This document shows positions 21,123 through 32,099 of a stretch of 64,000 bases of DNA, piece by piece; position 1 is the stretch's first letter; each line of letters opens with the position of its first letter. The translations under genes and the position numbers were made by a program. Source of the stretch: Plantago ovata (taxonomy: Eukaryota > Streptophyta > Magnoliopsida > Lamiales > Plantaginaceae); the NCBI GenBank assembly GCA_028274465.1, contig CM051455.1, positions 41,991,129-42,055,128 of the forward strand. The letters are read 5' to 3'. The notes beneath the pieces are model-generated. The model saw only the letters and a list, made by a program, of their open reading frames with translations. It searched no databases and was not told the origin of the DNA.

Positions 21123-23702
21123 CTGCTGATCAAATCATGAAATTCACGGTAATAGTGACATCATGCACGGTGCATCATAGTAAGCACGTCCAAGGGTATA
21201 TCCAAATCAGATTTTTTCAAATTGTCTGGCTAATTCTCTGGTTTAACATTCATCGGCTAGATTCATCCAATTGTACAGATTTAAATTTGCACATAATAAT
21301 ATGGTAAACCATCCTGCATGCTAATGATAAAGATCATTCTTCTCAGTATCTGAAATCCCAAACTTGTTAGTAAAGTTAAACCAAACACCCCTTAAACATA
21401 ATCATAATGGATAACTTTCATTCACAAATTGAAAACAGATTGACCAATTAGTAAGTAAAGTAGTACTCACAAGAAACTAAAAGAAAGTTAACGAATTGCA
21501 TCCAGCAATAAATTGGAATAGAGAAGGTTGGCGAAAATCATGACGAAAACAAACTCACCAGGGCATTTAAATTCTGAGTAAGAAAAAAATGGCGGGTTCT
21601 TACTGTGATTGGGAGCATTGAATAGGTGACTGACGCAATTGTTGAAGAACCGACGCCATTGTTGAAGAAGAAGAGAAAAAAACTGAAGAGAGCGAGGTTT
21701 GAAGCGGCAAACCAAAAAGAAGCGTAACGAAACCGGAGTGACTGAATTGGGCTGTAATATCAATTAAAGAGACCTGAAGCGTATGTTTCGAAGAGTCCTA
21801 TGCAACGGGAAAAAGTACAATTTGAAGAGTCCTATAAAACGGGAAAAGGTACGAGGAATGTTGAACATAAAAACATCACCTACCACCACCACCAAATTTG
21901 AGATTTATATATTTGTTTAATACAAGCAGACCAATACCTTTAAACCAATACCTTTACCGCGCTTAATCTAGATGTGAGACCTATTTCACCACCCTAAACA
22001 CCCGTAGTCACAACCAAAACCTATTAAAAGTTTCCATCCCGTCTTCGAACAACCTCGTGCTTCTATAACCTCAGGCTCAACAGTTTTCTTCCAATCCCCC
22101 AAAAGCTGATCCTCCTTATTGCTACCCCATAACCCGATTCGACGGAAAATCTGATAACCTCGACGCCTCAACCACACCAAGCATCATAACCGCATCAAAA
22201 CCCACTCATATTCGCATAACCCCATTTGAACGTACATACTCCACAACATGATCTGACTCCGGACTTTAAGATCCTAGAGAGCACCTCAACTTCAACTTGA
22301 CCACGCCAAACCAAACAAACTCACCACCAAACACCTTTGAAACTAATTTATGAGCTCTACTAACAACCAGAAAATAAGAGCATGCTACCCTGGACCAACA
22401 ACAAGACATTCTCCCCATCCATATGTAACAAATGAGAGGACGCAATCTCCACTCATTTCTACACACATAGAGCTTCTAGATACGCCTTTGAACCCCACCC
22501 CGCACTTTGACCGCCACCACATTGCCGTCGGTGTACACCACCACCATCGCTGCTGGACTCCACCAACCACCAATTACACCACCCATACTATACTGGACTC
22601 CACCAACAACAACCCTTGCACCAACACCACTGGACTCACAAGCACCATCACCGCTAAACCTTCGCCACTATCACTAAGTCCACCAATACCACCTCTTCAC
22701 TCCACTGAACACCATCTTTTAATAACCTTCTAGACCTGCTATACCTCCCTAAACGATCCACGTTTCGCCATTGCATCAACGAACTCCCTCACCTTTTCCA
22801 ACACAAACGACCTCCCATTCGCCATAAAGGAATCCTTAAACCTCCGCCCAATTTCCCCTCAACCTTAACCTTATCCCTAATGTAGCGATTCTTTCCCCTC
22901 CCTATACTGATATTTATGAAAAGAAACTATTTTTGGGCTTTTCTGTTTATCAAGACGAGATAGAGAGATTGGGATAAGGAAATAGACTAAATGATGAGGA
23001 AACAGAGAAGAGATTATGCTAAAACTAGAACTTCATTGCTTGAGTCTCAAGGATTACAATACCACGCTATTTAAAGGAAACTGGAAAGGAAAACAACAGC
23101 TAAAACAACGGCTATATACCCCTAACGACTAATTTAGCAAAGACAGTACGAAAATAGGAAAAACTGAAAGAAAGAAAGGAAAGGACAATGCCGGTTTCAA
23201 GTTGTCTCTGTTTATTTGGAGCTGAAGAACTCGAGAAGCAGCAACCATGAGATTAAAGAGTCGTTTGATGAGATGACGATCTGGATTAAAACATGTGTTT
23301 CTGCTTTACTCGGCTTAGGCGTAAACGACAACGTTTCAATTGAGGCGGCTCAGGATTTTTAGTTCGCAGACGAACTGGTCTTTGATTCGGGTGATCTGTA
23401 AGTTGGCTTAACTTCTTTCTTGTTGTCCGCTCTAAGAGATGTTGAGTTCGTCTTCTTGAGCATAAGGGCGTCTTGGTTCTTCTGAGTTTCTGGGTAAGAG
23501 ATGAAAAATACCATGAAAATATGTTAAAATATTAAATAAAATATAAACAAATTCAAGATTATGTATTACAATCAACTCTCAAATGATGAAATCATTAAAG
23601 TTTTAACAAAATGCAAATATAAGAAATTCAAGCCAATAATCTGAAACTTATATCATAACTTATAATACTAATACTACTCATAATCTACAAGATATTGAGC
23701 CT
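21123..23702. other. Intergenic; no gene supported
   Basis: Open frames here are short and lack family motifs. 22500-22740 contains CCACCA-rich imperfect repeats (GGACTCCACCAAC recurs at 22554 and 22594). 21980-22900 on the minus strand could be an old retroelement 3' region, but no domain is recognisable. 22960-23480 shows nothing identifiable. Confidence 0.35.
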
Positions 23703-23723
23703 TAACACTACAAGAACTGGAAA

Positions 23724-24058
23724 CTTTACCGACGGATGGTATCCGTCGGTATCCGGGTACCGATCCGTCGGTAAGTACTTACCGACGGATCGGTAACCAC
23801 TTACCGACGGATAAATAGCCCGTCGCTATTTTATCCGTCGGTAATGCCGTTACCGTCGGATCTTATTCGTCGCTAAATTTAGCGACGAATAATACCGACG
23901 GACTGACGAATAGGGGCGTTGACCAGCCCTTATTCGTCTGACCGACGGATAAATTTATCCGTCGGTGACGTTTACCGACGGATAACGTTATCCGTCGGTA
24001 TGACCGGTTGACTTAGTCAACCGGCACTTACCGACGGATAAAGTTATCCGTTGGTAAA
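23724..24058. repeat. Subterminal repeat array, copy C left end
   Basis: Densely packed ACCGACGGAT in both orientations with AGCGACGAAT variants. Head-to-head pairs such as GACGGATGGTATCCGTC form small palindromes. Layout is the same as in copy B left end. Confidence 0.87.
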
Positions 24059-24270
24059 TTTTTTTTCTTAAAAATTTTTTTTATTATTTTTCTTGATAAT
24101 TGTACAACAACCTGTTTAATAATATAAATTTACGTACTAAAAATTAAAAATCATTAAATTTGAATTGAAAATAAAATTCAATAAAATTCGATTCTTCAAA
24201 ATAGAAAAACGTTTACTACAAATGTAAATGTGAAAGTTTTACTACAAATGCCCAACTAAAATGTAGAAAT

Positions 24271-26201
24271 CTAGGGACGACGACCACTGGAAGCCGAAGG
24301 AGCATGAGAACTGCCTTGCAAACCCGCACTCCCCGCCGTACCAGGGCTCCCCTCCCCGGTCTGAAACACAGCTCCCTCTGCGAACGGGTCCATGTCAATG
24401 GGATGCTTCTCCAGAATCTTCTTCAGCACCAAATTCTGCGTCTCCACCTGACACAAGTAATGATCGATGTAGTTAAGAATATGAAAGATAGATGCAAGCA
24501 ATGTAAATGAGCATACAAGTGGTTATACATCTACATGACATATCAACATAATATTAGCATACAAATGAATATACCTGAGACACAAGTGTGTCCTGAATGC
24601 TCTTCATCCTAGCATTCTCGGCCCTAAGTGCTGCCATCTCCTCAGCCATTCGAGAATCTGTGCTGGAGGTAGAACCGGATGAGCGCTGCAATGATTCAGC
24701 TGCAAGAGAACGTCCCAAGTTCCCTAAGCCATAGATCGACCACTTAGGGCCAGGAGGGTTCACCTCGAGGAAGGCAGCGTTCTCTTCCTCCATCGTAAGT
24801 ATGTCACCCTTCTCTTCCATCTTAACCAAGTAAAAAGCCTCAACCTCCTCCTACAAGCAGTTAAGCAATACATGAGTTGATATATTACAATACATATAGA
24901 AACTTTTTAAAAAGAAATACAGTACAAGTAACTCAAAGTACTCATTTATGTACTTACATTCAGTTTCTTGGCTTTCTTGCATGTCCACTCGCCGTTCTTG
25001 AACTTGGCATTTCTCACCATGGTCAAGTACGACAAGCATCCTTGTCCAGTGAGCCTCTGTTCATTTTGCAAAGTAATAAGTGTCAGTGTTTACAATAAAA
25101 TTTTAAGAATATTGAAAGTGACTGGAGTAAAGCACAAGTTAACTTACTGCATTGAGGTCACGAGTGGCCTGAGACTGTGTGCCGAGATGGTGCTTCGAAT
25201 AGTCCTCGTCTTCACCGGAGCTGCTTCTGTCCGCCCGTGCTCGATTCTTCTTGTTCTGATCTGCTAGGTCCTCAGCATCCTGTGTCTTCCAGTAAGCCAA
25301 CCACAGAGGCCACTCGCTTTCGTGGATGAATCTAGGCCTCACTCGAGACTCCTTAAGGTCGTGGACCTTGTCTCGGTAACAACGAGAACCAACAGTGTTG
25401 AAAACAAACCAAAGCTCCTTCAATAGCACGTTTGGCAAGTAGTAGTGTTTCTAACCACCAAAACAACCAATTTAGAACGACACAACAATCAATACAACAA
25501 GAACAAGATCAACGTAAGCACAATGGTGACTAACATATCACCCAAATATAGTGGCTAACATACCACTCACATTGCCCTAAAAAAACAACTAACACATGGT
25601 GACTAACATATCACCCAAATATAGTGGCTAACATACCACTCACGTAAATTTAGAATAAAAATAAAACAACGTTTACTAAACATTTAAGATTGTTACAATA
25701 CCCGCAGCTCATCGAAGTAGAAGCCAATGACATGGTCAGGCAGCCTTGACCACTTCTCCCCACCACGGTCCTCAGATGGTGTTGGAGCGATGAACCTGGA
25801 GTTGATGATGTCACCGATCTTCGAATGGGCAGATGCAGGGTAAAACCTATTATGATTGTTAAATACAAATAAGAATGAATAAGCATAATAAAGTATACGT
25901 AATATGTCACAAGTTAAACAATAAACTAAACAACAGAAAAGTGTACTTACGCAGCTTTCCCGTTAGGGAACAGAACAGGCTTCCCCTTATACATGGCACC
26001 CAGGGTCGGCGTCTCGTATGGACAACCATCAGCAGGTAGGTTCGCAAATGGGTCAAACTTAGCCTTCTTCTTCCTAGTTGACGATGAGGAGCTACTCCCC
26101 TCCGATAATTCAATGATGGGTGGAACTACACCCTGCACGTACCCTGGGGCTCCAGGAACTCGTAACTCGGGTGGAATGTAGTTGCACCTAGGTTTCGGCA
26201 T
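24271..26201 (-). CDS. TNPA-like CACTA regulatory protein (Transposase_24), 416 aa, intact
   Basis: Six exons: 26201-25951, 25846-25702, 25450-25148, 25056-24958, 24850-24575, 24447-24271, with GT-AG borders, summing to 1251 bases and 416 residues without a stop. The ATG is the first codon after a TTTGCAG acceptor. Residues about 1-45 are Pro-rich (MPKPRCNYIPPELRVPGAPG), followed by a Ser/Lys stretch. Residues about 85-265 form the Transposase_24 region (SRLPDHVIGFYFDELR, WFVFNTVGSRCYRDKV, WPLWLAYWKT, NKKNRARADRS). Residues about 300-390 are charged and helical (AEEMAALRAENARMKS, VLKKILEKHP). The tail is Gly/Ser-rich. In Spm the TNPA protein binds subterminal repeats and assists transposition. 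The absence of frame damage suggests recent selection or recent origin. Confidence 0.85.
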
Positions 26202-26330
26202 CTGCAAATAAAACAATATCAAGGTTAGTATGATGATATGAAATATGCACGTACAATATAAAGCATTATCAATTAACGTAAATGCACACACAAGGGAATA
26301 TACATATAAATGACATAGCAACATAATTTA

Positions 26331-26510
26331 TTAATTACCAATTAAAGGTTCCTCCAACTCTAACTCTACAAAATGATCCTCGTGCAGGGCAAACTGCCCA
26401 TCTTTATCCTGTATAGGGCGTCGTGCTACATCATCCACTAAATCCGACTGGAACGAGTTGGTTATGGACTCGTCCTTCTCTATATACTCAATCTTGGAAC
26501 GACAACCATA
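26331..26510 (-). pseudogene. DUF4216 C-terminal stub of CACTA transposase, copy C
   Basis: The minus strand reads SKIEYIEKDESITNSFQSDL and ends ELEEPLIGN-stop (TAA at 26333-26331). It matches the last part of the longer DUF4216 remnant in copy B. Upstream of about 26505 the sequence switches to repetitive intron-like DNA, so the break differs from that in copy B. It lies in the first intron of the TNPA-like gene. Confidence 0.7.
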
Positions 26511-27161
26511 TGAACATATCTCTAGCCTAACATCATCAACCATATCACCAATCAACCATATAACAACATCATCTCTAGCCTAACATCATCAACCTTATCA
26601 CCAATCAACCAACCATTAACAACATCATCTCTAGCCTAGCATTGTCAACAACAACCATATGAACATCATCTCTAACCTAACATCATCATCATATCATCAT
26701 CTCGAACCCATTTTCACTTTATTTCAAAACCTCCAAATTGAGCTACAAGTCTCGATTTTCATAAATTACTCTATTTTATCGTATTCAACTACAAAATTAA
26801 CCTTATATAAGTACATAACCTAGTTATGGAACATTAAATTCGATTAAATACAAAACTAAAAAAGCCCTAAATTGATCTAAGTCTCGATTTTAATTAACAA
26901 ACCCAAATTAACATAATCCAAAACTAACATTCAACTATAACAACTAATATCTACTTAATACTAACATACATTTCCATAATTTAAGAAATCCCCAAATTAA
27001 TAAAATCCCAAAATCGATTCATTACTCAATTTTAACAACAATGAACTACACATTTAAGCAAAATATACTTGTATCAACTACTATGTAACATACATTTGAC
27101 AATTTAACCAACAATTAGATAATTCCCAAATTAAAAATCAAATAAGGGTTAGAGTTCATAC

Positions 27162-27372
27162 CTTTGATTTTGCACAAATTGACCAAAAAAAATCCAAATT
27201 GAAGGTTGTTCCTTGTTCCTTGTGCAATAAGCTTCAATTTGCTACCAAAATGGATGAAAATGGTGAAGTTTTGAAGGAGAAATGGAGATGAGAAGATGAA
27301 AAACGGAAAGAAGAAAGAAAGGAGAAGAAGATGGCAATGGCGTTCTGCCAGTCGCGGCCGGTATAAATGGAG
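27162..27372 (-). other. ATG-less leader exon and donor, copy C TNPA-like gene
   Basis: From the edge of the subterminal array to the donor CAAAG|GTATGA (27162/27161), the minus strand is pyrimidine-rich and has no ATG. Splicing to the acceptor at 26202 would put the first ATG of the mRNA at MPKPRC. The exon and donor are conserved in all three copies. The 5' border is inferred. Confidence 0.55.
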
Positions 27373-27610
27373 CTTACCGACGGATACGCTTATCCGTCGG
27401 TAAGTGTAATTTAATTTTTTTTTTTTTTCTTAATATTTAGCGACGGATAAGTTATCCGTCGCTAAGATACCGACGGATAAAAAACTATTAGCGACGGATG
27501 ACGAACAAAGTGGTCAACTTTGTTCGTTATCCGTCATCCGTCGCTAAGAGACACCGATCCGTCGCTATTTACCGACGGATAAAATCCGTCATTTTATCCG
27601 TCGGTAAAGT
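27372..27610. repeat. Subterminal repeat array, copy C right end
   Basis: ACCGACGGAT and AGCGACGGAT units in both orientations, with the palindromic GACGAACAAAGTGGTCAACTTTGTTCGT type segment at 27500-27527. Nearly identical to copy A 2840-3080. Confidence 0.87.
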
Positions 27611-27627
27611 TCTGATTTTTTGTAGTG

Positions 27628-27790
27628 TAACGAGCCTTACCGAATACTCGCGGGCCGAGCCTAGCTCGGCTCGTTAGTGGAACGAGCCTAAGTTTAGGCT
27701 CGAGCTCGGCTCGATAAGGTTATCGAGCCGAGCCTTAACGAGCCGAGCCAATCCGAATTCTCGATAAGGCTCGATTCGTGTAACAGCACT
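27628..27790. repeat. GAGCC/GGCTC-rich transposon-derived sequence
   Basis: AACGAGCC, GAGCCGAGCC and inverse GGCTCGG words repeat in both orientations. This is a common plant repeat type, probably the end of another DNA element. Copy C inserted at its edge: the left flank ends GAGCCTTAA and the right flank continues TAACGAGCC. Confidence 0.45.
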
Positions 27791-30060
27791 ACAAAAGGTC
27801 ATATATAAAAAGCAAGTTAGAAAAACCGATTTTTGAAAATGGAGTGGCTCATTCTTGAGTATGCAGGCTGGTCTTATTTTTGTCCCATTGCCATCTGTGC
27901 ATCTGAGTCCTATTGAAAATATGTACTTTACCTCCAGAAGTGTCTTTCATATTCAAAATTTTCAGACTAACACCAACTAGGTAATTCTGTCAGCTTCACT
28001 GTTTTAATACTTCTAGTAAATTATATAAATTCATCCCAAAACAATGTAAGCAAGGGGTGATGATCAGAAAAGAGTATAAAACTATTACTCGTGCTAGAGT
28101 CCAGAATACAAAAAGAGTAGGAGTGGGGAAAGGTAACTCCTACGTGCAACCAGTAAAGAATGCAAAAGGGAGAAAGCGACCAATCAAGAACAGTCCTGGA
28201 AAGTAGACTGTAGAAAAGTAGAGGCAAGACCTCTAAAGTGAGTGTGAGTGCAGTTATAATTCCCCAAGATCTTATAGAGTGAAGTGTTAGTGAAAAATTT
28301 ATAGTCAAGATAATTCTTGAATAAATTAATAAAATATAGTGTGCAACTTTTTCTGGTACGGAGGAAGTTAATTTATCTTGTCAAATCTAATAGCATGCGA
28401 CCTTTTGTTTTTTTTTAAAAAATATATATCAATAATCGGCATGTGATTTCTTTTTACTTGGTTAAGTTCGACACACGGGTCAATTAAAATTTTTGGCTTT
28501 GGCCCTGGATTATACACATAAATACATGTACTGTAACTATATTAAGGGAAGACTTAATAGTACCATCCTCGACGTGAGATTTCCGCCTCAGTTCAACCAG
28601 GGGTGAATACACAGTGCGGCAAGAGGCGGCAAGTGCGCCTCAAAATTTCGGCCAGCAAAATGACTATTATACCCCTTGATTAATTATTTATTAGATATTA
28701 TATCTATTTAAGTTATAATTAATTAACCTAATTACCTGTGAAACACAACTCAGCGGCAGAAAAGAAAAAAGGCAGGAAGTTAATTCTGAAATTTATTTCT
28801 CTCCGTTTCTTTCGTCGGCGGCCATAACCTGTTGCTCCCTAGCCTCCTTTGTTTCTACCGGCGGACTTAATCGTACATCTTGGACCCTTCCATTAACACA
28901 ATCAGTTTTGAATCTCCCTCCTTTCTCAAATTGGTACGAATTTAAAACCCTTTATTATTGCAAAACTATGAATATGCTTGCTCGAATTTGATGATATGAA
29001 CTTTTTCAAACTCTCATGGACATCTCTTCTTTGTTAATTTGCTGGTATATGAAAGTTTGTTTTTTGCGCCTGAATATCAAAATATAGATTAAAGGATTCA
29101 GGATTGTGTAATTGGGGAAAAGGATAATTAATATTTTAGAGTTTGGTTGTGATTTGTGAAAGAGAAGATAATGGAGTACCTTGCTGTTGCTGGAGGGTGA
29201 AAACGAAGAGTTAATTAAATTGGCCTTAATTAAATAGGGCATTAGTATTGTTAGTGTTATATATTTTCTGTAGTCAAATTGTTGTGGTAAACTTAGGTCC
29301 AGTACAGCCATTCAGGAAATACTAGACTATAATAGTAAAGAACTTCATTTCATTTTAATTTATTGATTTTTTTTATGTCCGATTTGACTTTAAATTATCA
29401 TTTTATTGTTAAAAAATAATTTTAAAATTTATATTATGAAAATATATCGAGGTCAAAATGGACCTCGAAAAAGTCAACCAAACGAAATAAAATTCTTATA
29501 AGGTACCGGAGGAGGAAGTATTGGACTATACTACTAGTACTCAAATTGTGCTCCTTTTACTTCATTCATTCTGCGTTCGACCTGAGTTCAACATCATCAC
29601 TTCGACTCTTCGAGTTGACCATATTCGGAGTAACATCTAAGTTTCGTTAAGAATACAACATCTATTTTAACTTAAATGTAGAAGGTTTAATTATCGCAAA
29701 TGACAAAACTCTGCGTTCAAATAATCATTAGCAAACAATACGTAAATAAAAAAAAATTAAAAACAAATAAAAATAGGTCCCTGAATCGGAGGTAGAAAGA
29801 ATTAAGGAATTTCCAGTTTCAGGTGCACGCCTTAGCTAGTAGTACTGTAGTAGTATATACTAGCTTCCTGTCTTATACATTAAGTCACTTTACTGTTTGA
29901 TGAGAGAGGCGCCATCTATAATTTACACCGTTCTTCTACAGGAAGGAAAGCAAAGAATACTACCGGAAAGAAAGCAAATACTACTACGAGGAAGCAAAAG
30001 AAGGTTATATATATATATATAGTTAGCTTAACTCTACCAAAACACAAGCTCTTAAAAAAA
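27791..30060. other. Intergenic with degenerate MITE traces
   Basis: No gene is supported. 28593-28660 (CAGGGGTGAATACACAGTGC) resembles a hAT end without a partner. 29330-29525 looks like a decayed Stowaway-type element ending ACCGGAGGAGGAAGTA. A run of TATATATATATATATA is at 30006-30021, just before the F-box start. Confidence 0.35.
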
Positions 30061-30293
30061 ACACAGGTTCTAATCCTCACTTGAAATGGCAAACCCAAGT
30101 ATGTCTAACCAAATTGCAATTCCTAACATTAATCCAGATCTTCCTGAAGATATCTTAACCGAAATCTTCTCCAGGCTACCAACAAAAGGAGTAGGGAGAT
30201 ACAGGTGCCTATCAACCACATGGCGACTTCGTCTCTCTAATTCAAAATTCGTCCATTTGCATTTCACTCGCATAACAAAACACCTCCATAATT

Positions 30294-31221
30294 AAACAAC
30301 AACCTACTCATTTTGCTGATCCTACATTATATCGAAGTTTAGCTGGAGCGCTTCAGTATCTCACCTTCACTCGCCCTGATTTATCCTATGCGGTTCAACA
30401 GGTCTGTCTTCACATGCATGATCCCCGCACTGAACATATGGAGGCTCTCAAGCGTATCTTACGCTATGTCCAAGGCACTCTGTCTCTTGGACTCCATCTC
30501 ACTCCTTCCTCTCTTCACGATCTTGTGGCATATACTGATGCCGACTGGGCCGGCTGCCCCGACACTCGCCGTTCTACCTCCGGTTATTGTGTTTTCTTGG
30601 GTGACAACCTGATCTCCTGGTCCGCCAAGCGTCAAGCAACATTGTCCCGCTCGAGTGCTGAGGCCGAGTATCGTGGCGTCGCTAATGTTGTGGCCGAGTC
30701 ATGCTGGCTCCGGAATCTTCTCCTTGAGCTTCTGTGTCCGGTGCGCAAGGCTACGTTTGTCTACTGTGACAATGTCTCTGCAATTTATCTCACCGGCAAT
30801 CCCGTCCAGCATCAGCGTACAAAGCACATCGAGTTAGATATACATTTTGTTCGCGAAAAGGTTGCTTGTGGTGAGGTTCGTGTTCATCATGTTCCCTCTC
30901 GTTATCAGATTGCGGATATTTTTACGAAGGGGTTGCCTTTGGTCTTGTTTGAAGACTTTCGTTCCAGTCTCAATGTTCGTCCGCCTCCCGTTTCGACTGC
31001 GGGGGAGTGTTAGAACATAAGAGTTGAACCAGACAACACATAGGAGTTAAACCAGAACAGGTTAACTCATTGGTCAACACCGACAATGTAGAGATAGGAA
31101 TGTATTAGGAATGTATTACGAATGTATATCTGTCCTAGAATATAGCCTAGAATAGTGGATTTCGTTGTATATATATATATTCTTGGTGATTAATGAGAAG
31201 GCATCGATTGACATTCTTACA
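30294..31221 (+). mobile_element. 5'-truncated Ty1-copia retrotransposon (RT end, RNase H, 3' LTR)
   Basis: An open frame runs from about 30296 to 31013. It has the reverse transcriptase end (LYRSLAGALQYLTFTRPDLS) and copia RNase H motifs (YTDADWAGCPDTRRSTSGYC, ISWSAKRQATLSRSSAEAEY, KHIELDIHFVREKV, DIFTKGLP). A polypurine tract GGGGGAG and the 3' LTR follow. Gag, protease, integrase and most of RT are missing. No target duplication is visible, in line with truncation on or after insertion. Confidence 0.92.
31008..31221 (+). repeat. 3' LTR of the Ty1-copia element
   Basis: Begins TGTTAGAACATAAG right after the polypurine tract GGGGGAG and ends ATTCTTACA; the ends are imperfect inverted repeats (TGTTAGAA/TTCTTACA). 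It contains a TATATATATATAT stretch as probable TATA/polyadenylation region. Length 214 bp. Confidence 0.75.
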
Positions 31222-32099
31222 CTGGTCTCATTCTTCAAGCGAGGCATAAGGATTTTGGTATGTTTTACACCGTCTCATTCCCATTACAAAACGACACTGT
31301 TGAAACAACACTTCATTTGAAAATATGATCATCCTATAAGATCCGTTCCTGCACAGGCTTGGTTTTATTGGTCAACAGTGGAACACTATTGCATCCACCA
31401 ATTACCTCTAACATCATTTCAGGTATGAATCCACGTCTATTATTCTATGACCCTGGTAGTAGTGGTTTTAAGATTGCAACACTACGTCTTCGTAAGGATG
31501 ATATCTTCGTTAATGAGTATTCTCTGAAAACCCAAGTTTGGAAATGGGTTACTAATTTTAGAAGACCTCCGTCATATACATGTTATACTGTCGATATGGC
31601 TTTATTGAATGGTGCTATGCACTGGCTTAGACGTATTCATGATATCGATAACATGCAGTTTGCGATTGGTGCTGTTGGTCTGATCAATGAGGTCTCCTCC
31701 TATTATGAGATTCCTGCTCCAAGTGATGTTTGGCTTCGTGGGCCTTTTGTTCTTTTTGGGTGTCTGTGTGTGTTAGATTTGAACCCTTTTGATGACTCCT
31801 GTAAGGTATGGATAATGGCAGAGTATGGATTACCAGAGTCTTGGACCATGATAGCATGTATTCATCATGACATTTGTGTGATAAGAAAACCTTTGTGTTC
31901 CATTGGGGGTAACAATATTATGTTTCTAACTACTGATGGGACATTGGTTGTGTATAATTTGAAAGAGGGAGTTGCGGAACATATCCTTGTTAACGGATTT
32001 CAGCAGGGATGGTTAATCCGTAATGGAGCAACTTTTGTAGACAGCTTCTCCGACAATGAGGAACATGCCGGATGGTTCTCGTCAATCTGAAGAAGGATT

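Larger units (their letters stand above)
23706..27627 (-). mobile_element. CACTA element copy C, complete, with TAA target duplication
   Basis: Left terminus CACTACAAGAACTGGAAACT at 23706; right terminus, inverted, CACTACAAAAAATCAGAACT ending at 27627; both run into TTTACCGACGGAT. TAA flanks it (23703-23705 and 27628-27630). The 3922-bp element has subterminal arrays at both ends, an intact TNPA-like gene, an ATG-less leader exon and a short DUF4216 stub. It lacks a catalytic transposase, so it would need a partner element to move. The near identity with copy A over at least 1.9 kb indicates that both were made recently from one parent. Confidence 0.95.
30086..32090 (+). pseudogene. F-box gene split by a Ty1-copia insertion
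   Basis: The 5' piece (30086-30292) codes an F-box: LPEDILTEIFSRLPTKGVGR then YRCLSTTWRLRLSNSKFVHL. It is cut after ITKHLHN, where retrotransposon sequence begins. After the LTR (31222 on) the gene resumes in frame as LILQARHKDFGMFYTVSFPL. It shifts frame once near 31355 (SVPAQ to GLVLLVNSGTLL), then runs open to 32090 with an F-box-associated region (LLFYDPGSSGFKIATLRLRK; KTQVWKWVT). F-box proteins select substrates for SCF ubiquitin ligases. With the insertion and the shift, no full protein can be made. The 3' open frame of 243 codons is still clean, so the damage is fairly recent. Confidence 0.85.

Noticed and set aside
22350-22733. 127-codon plus-strand frame rich in Thr, Pro and His
   Set aside because: It arises from CCACCA-type repeats with biased composition; no motif or splice context.
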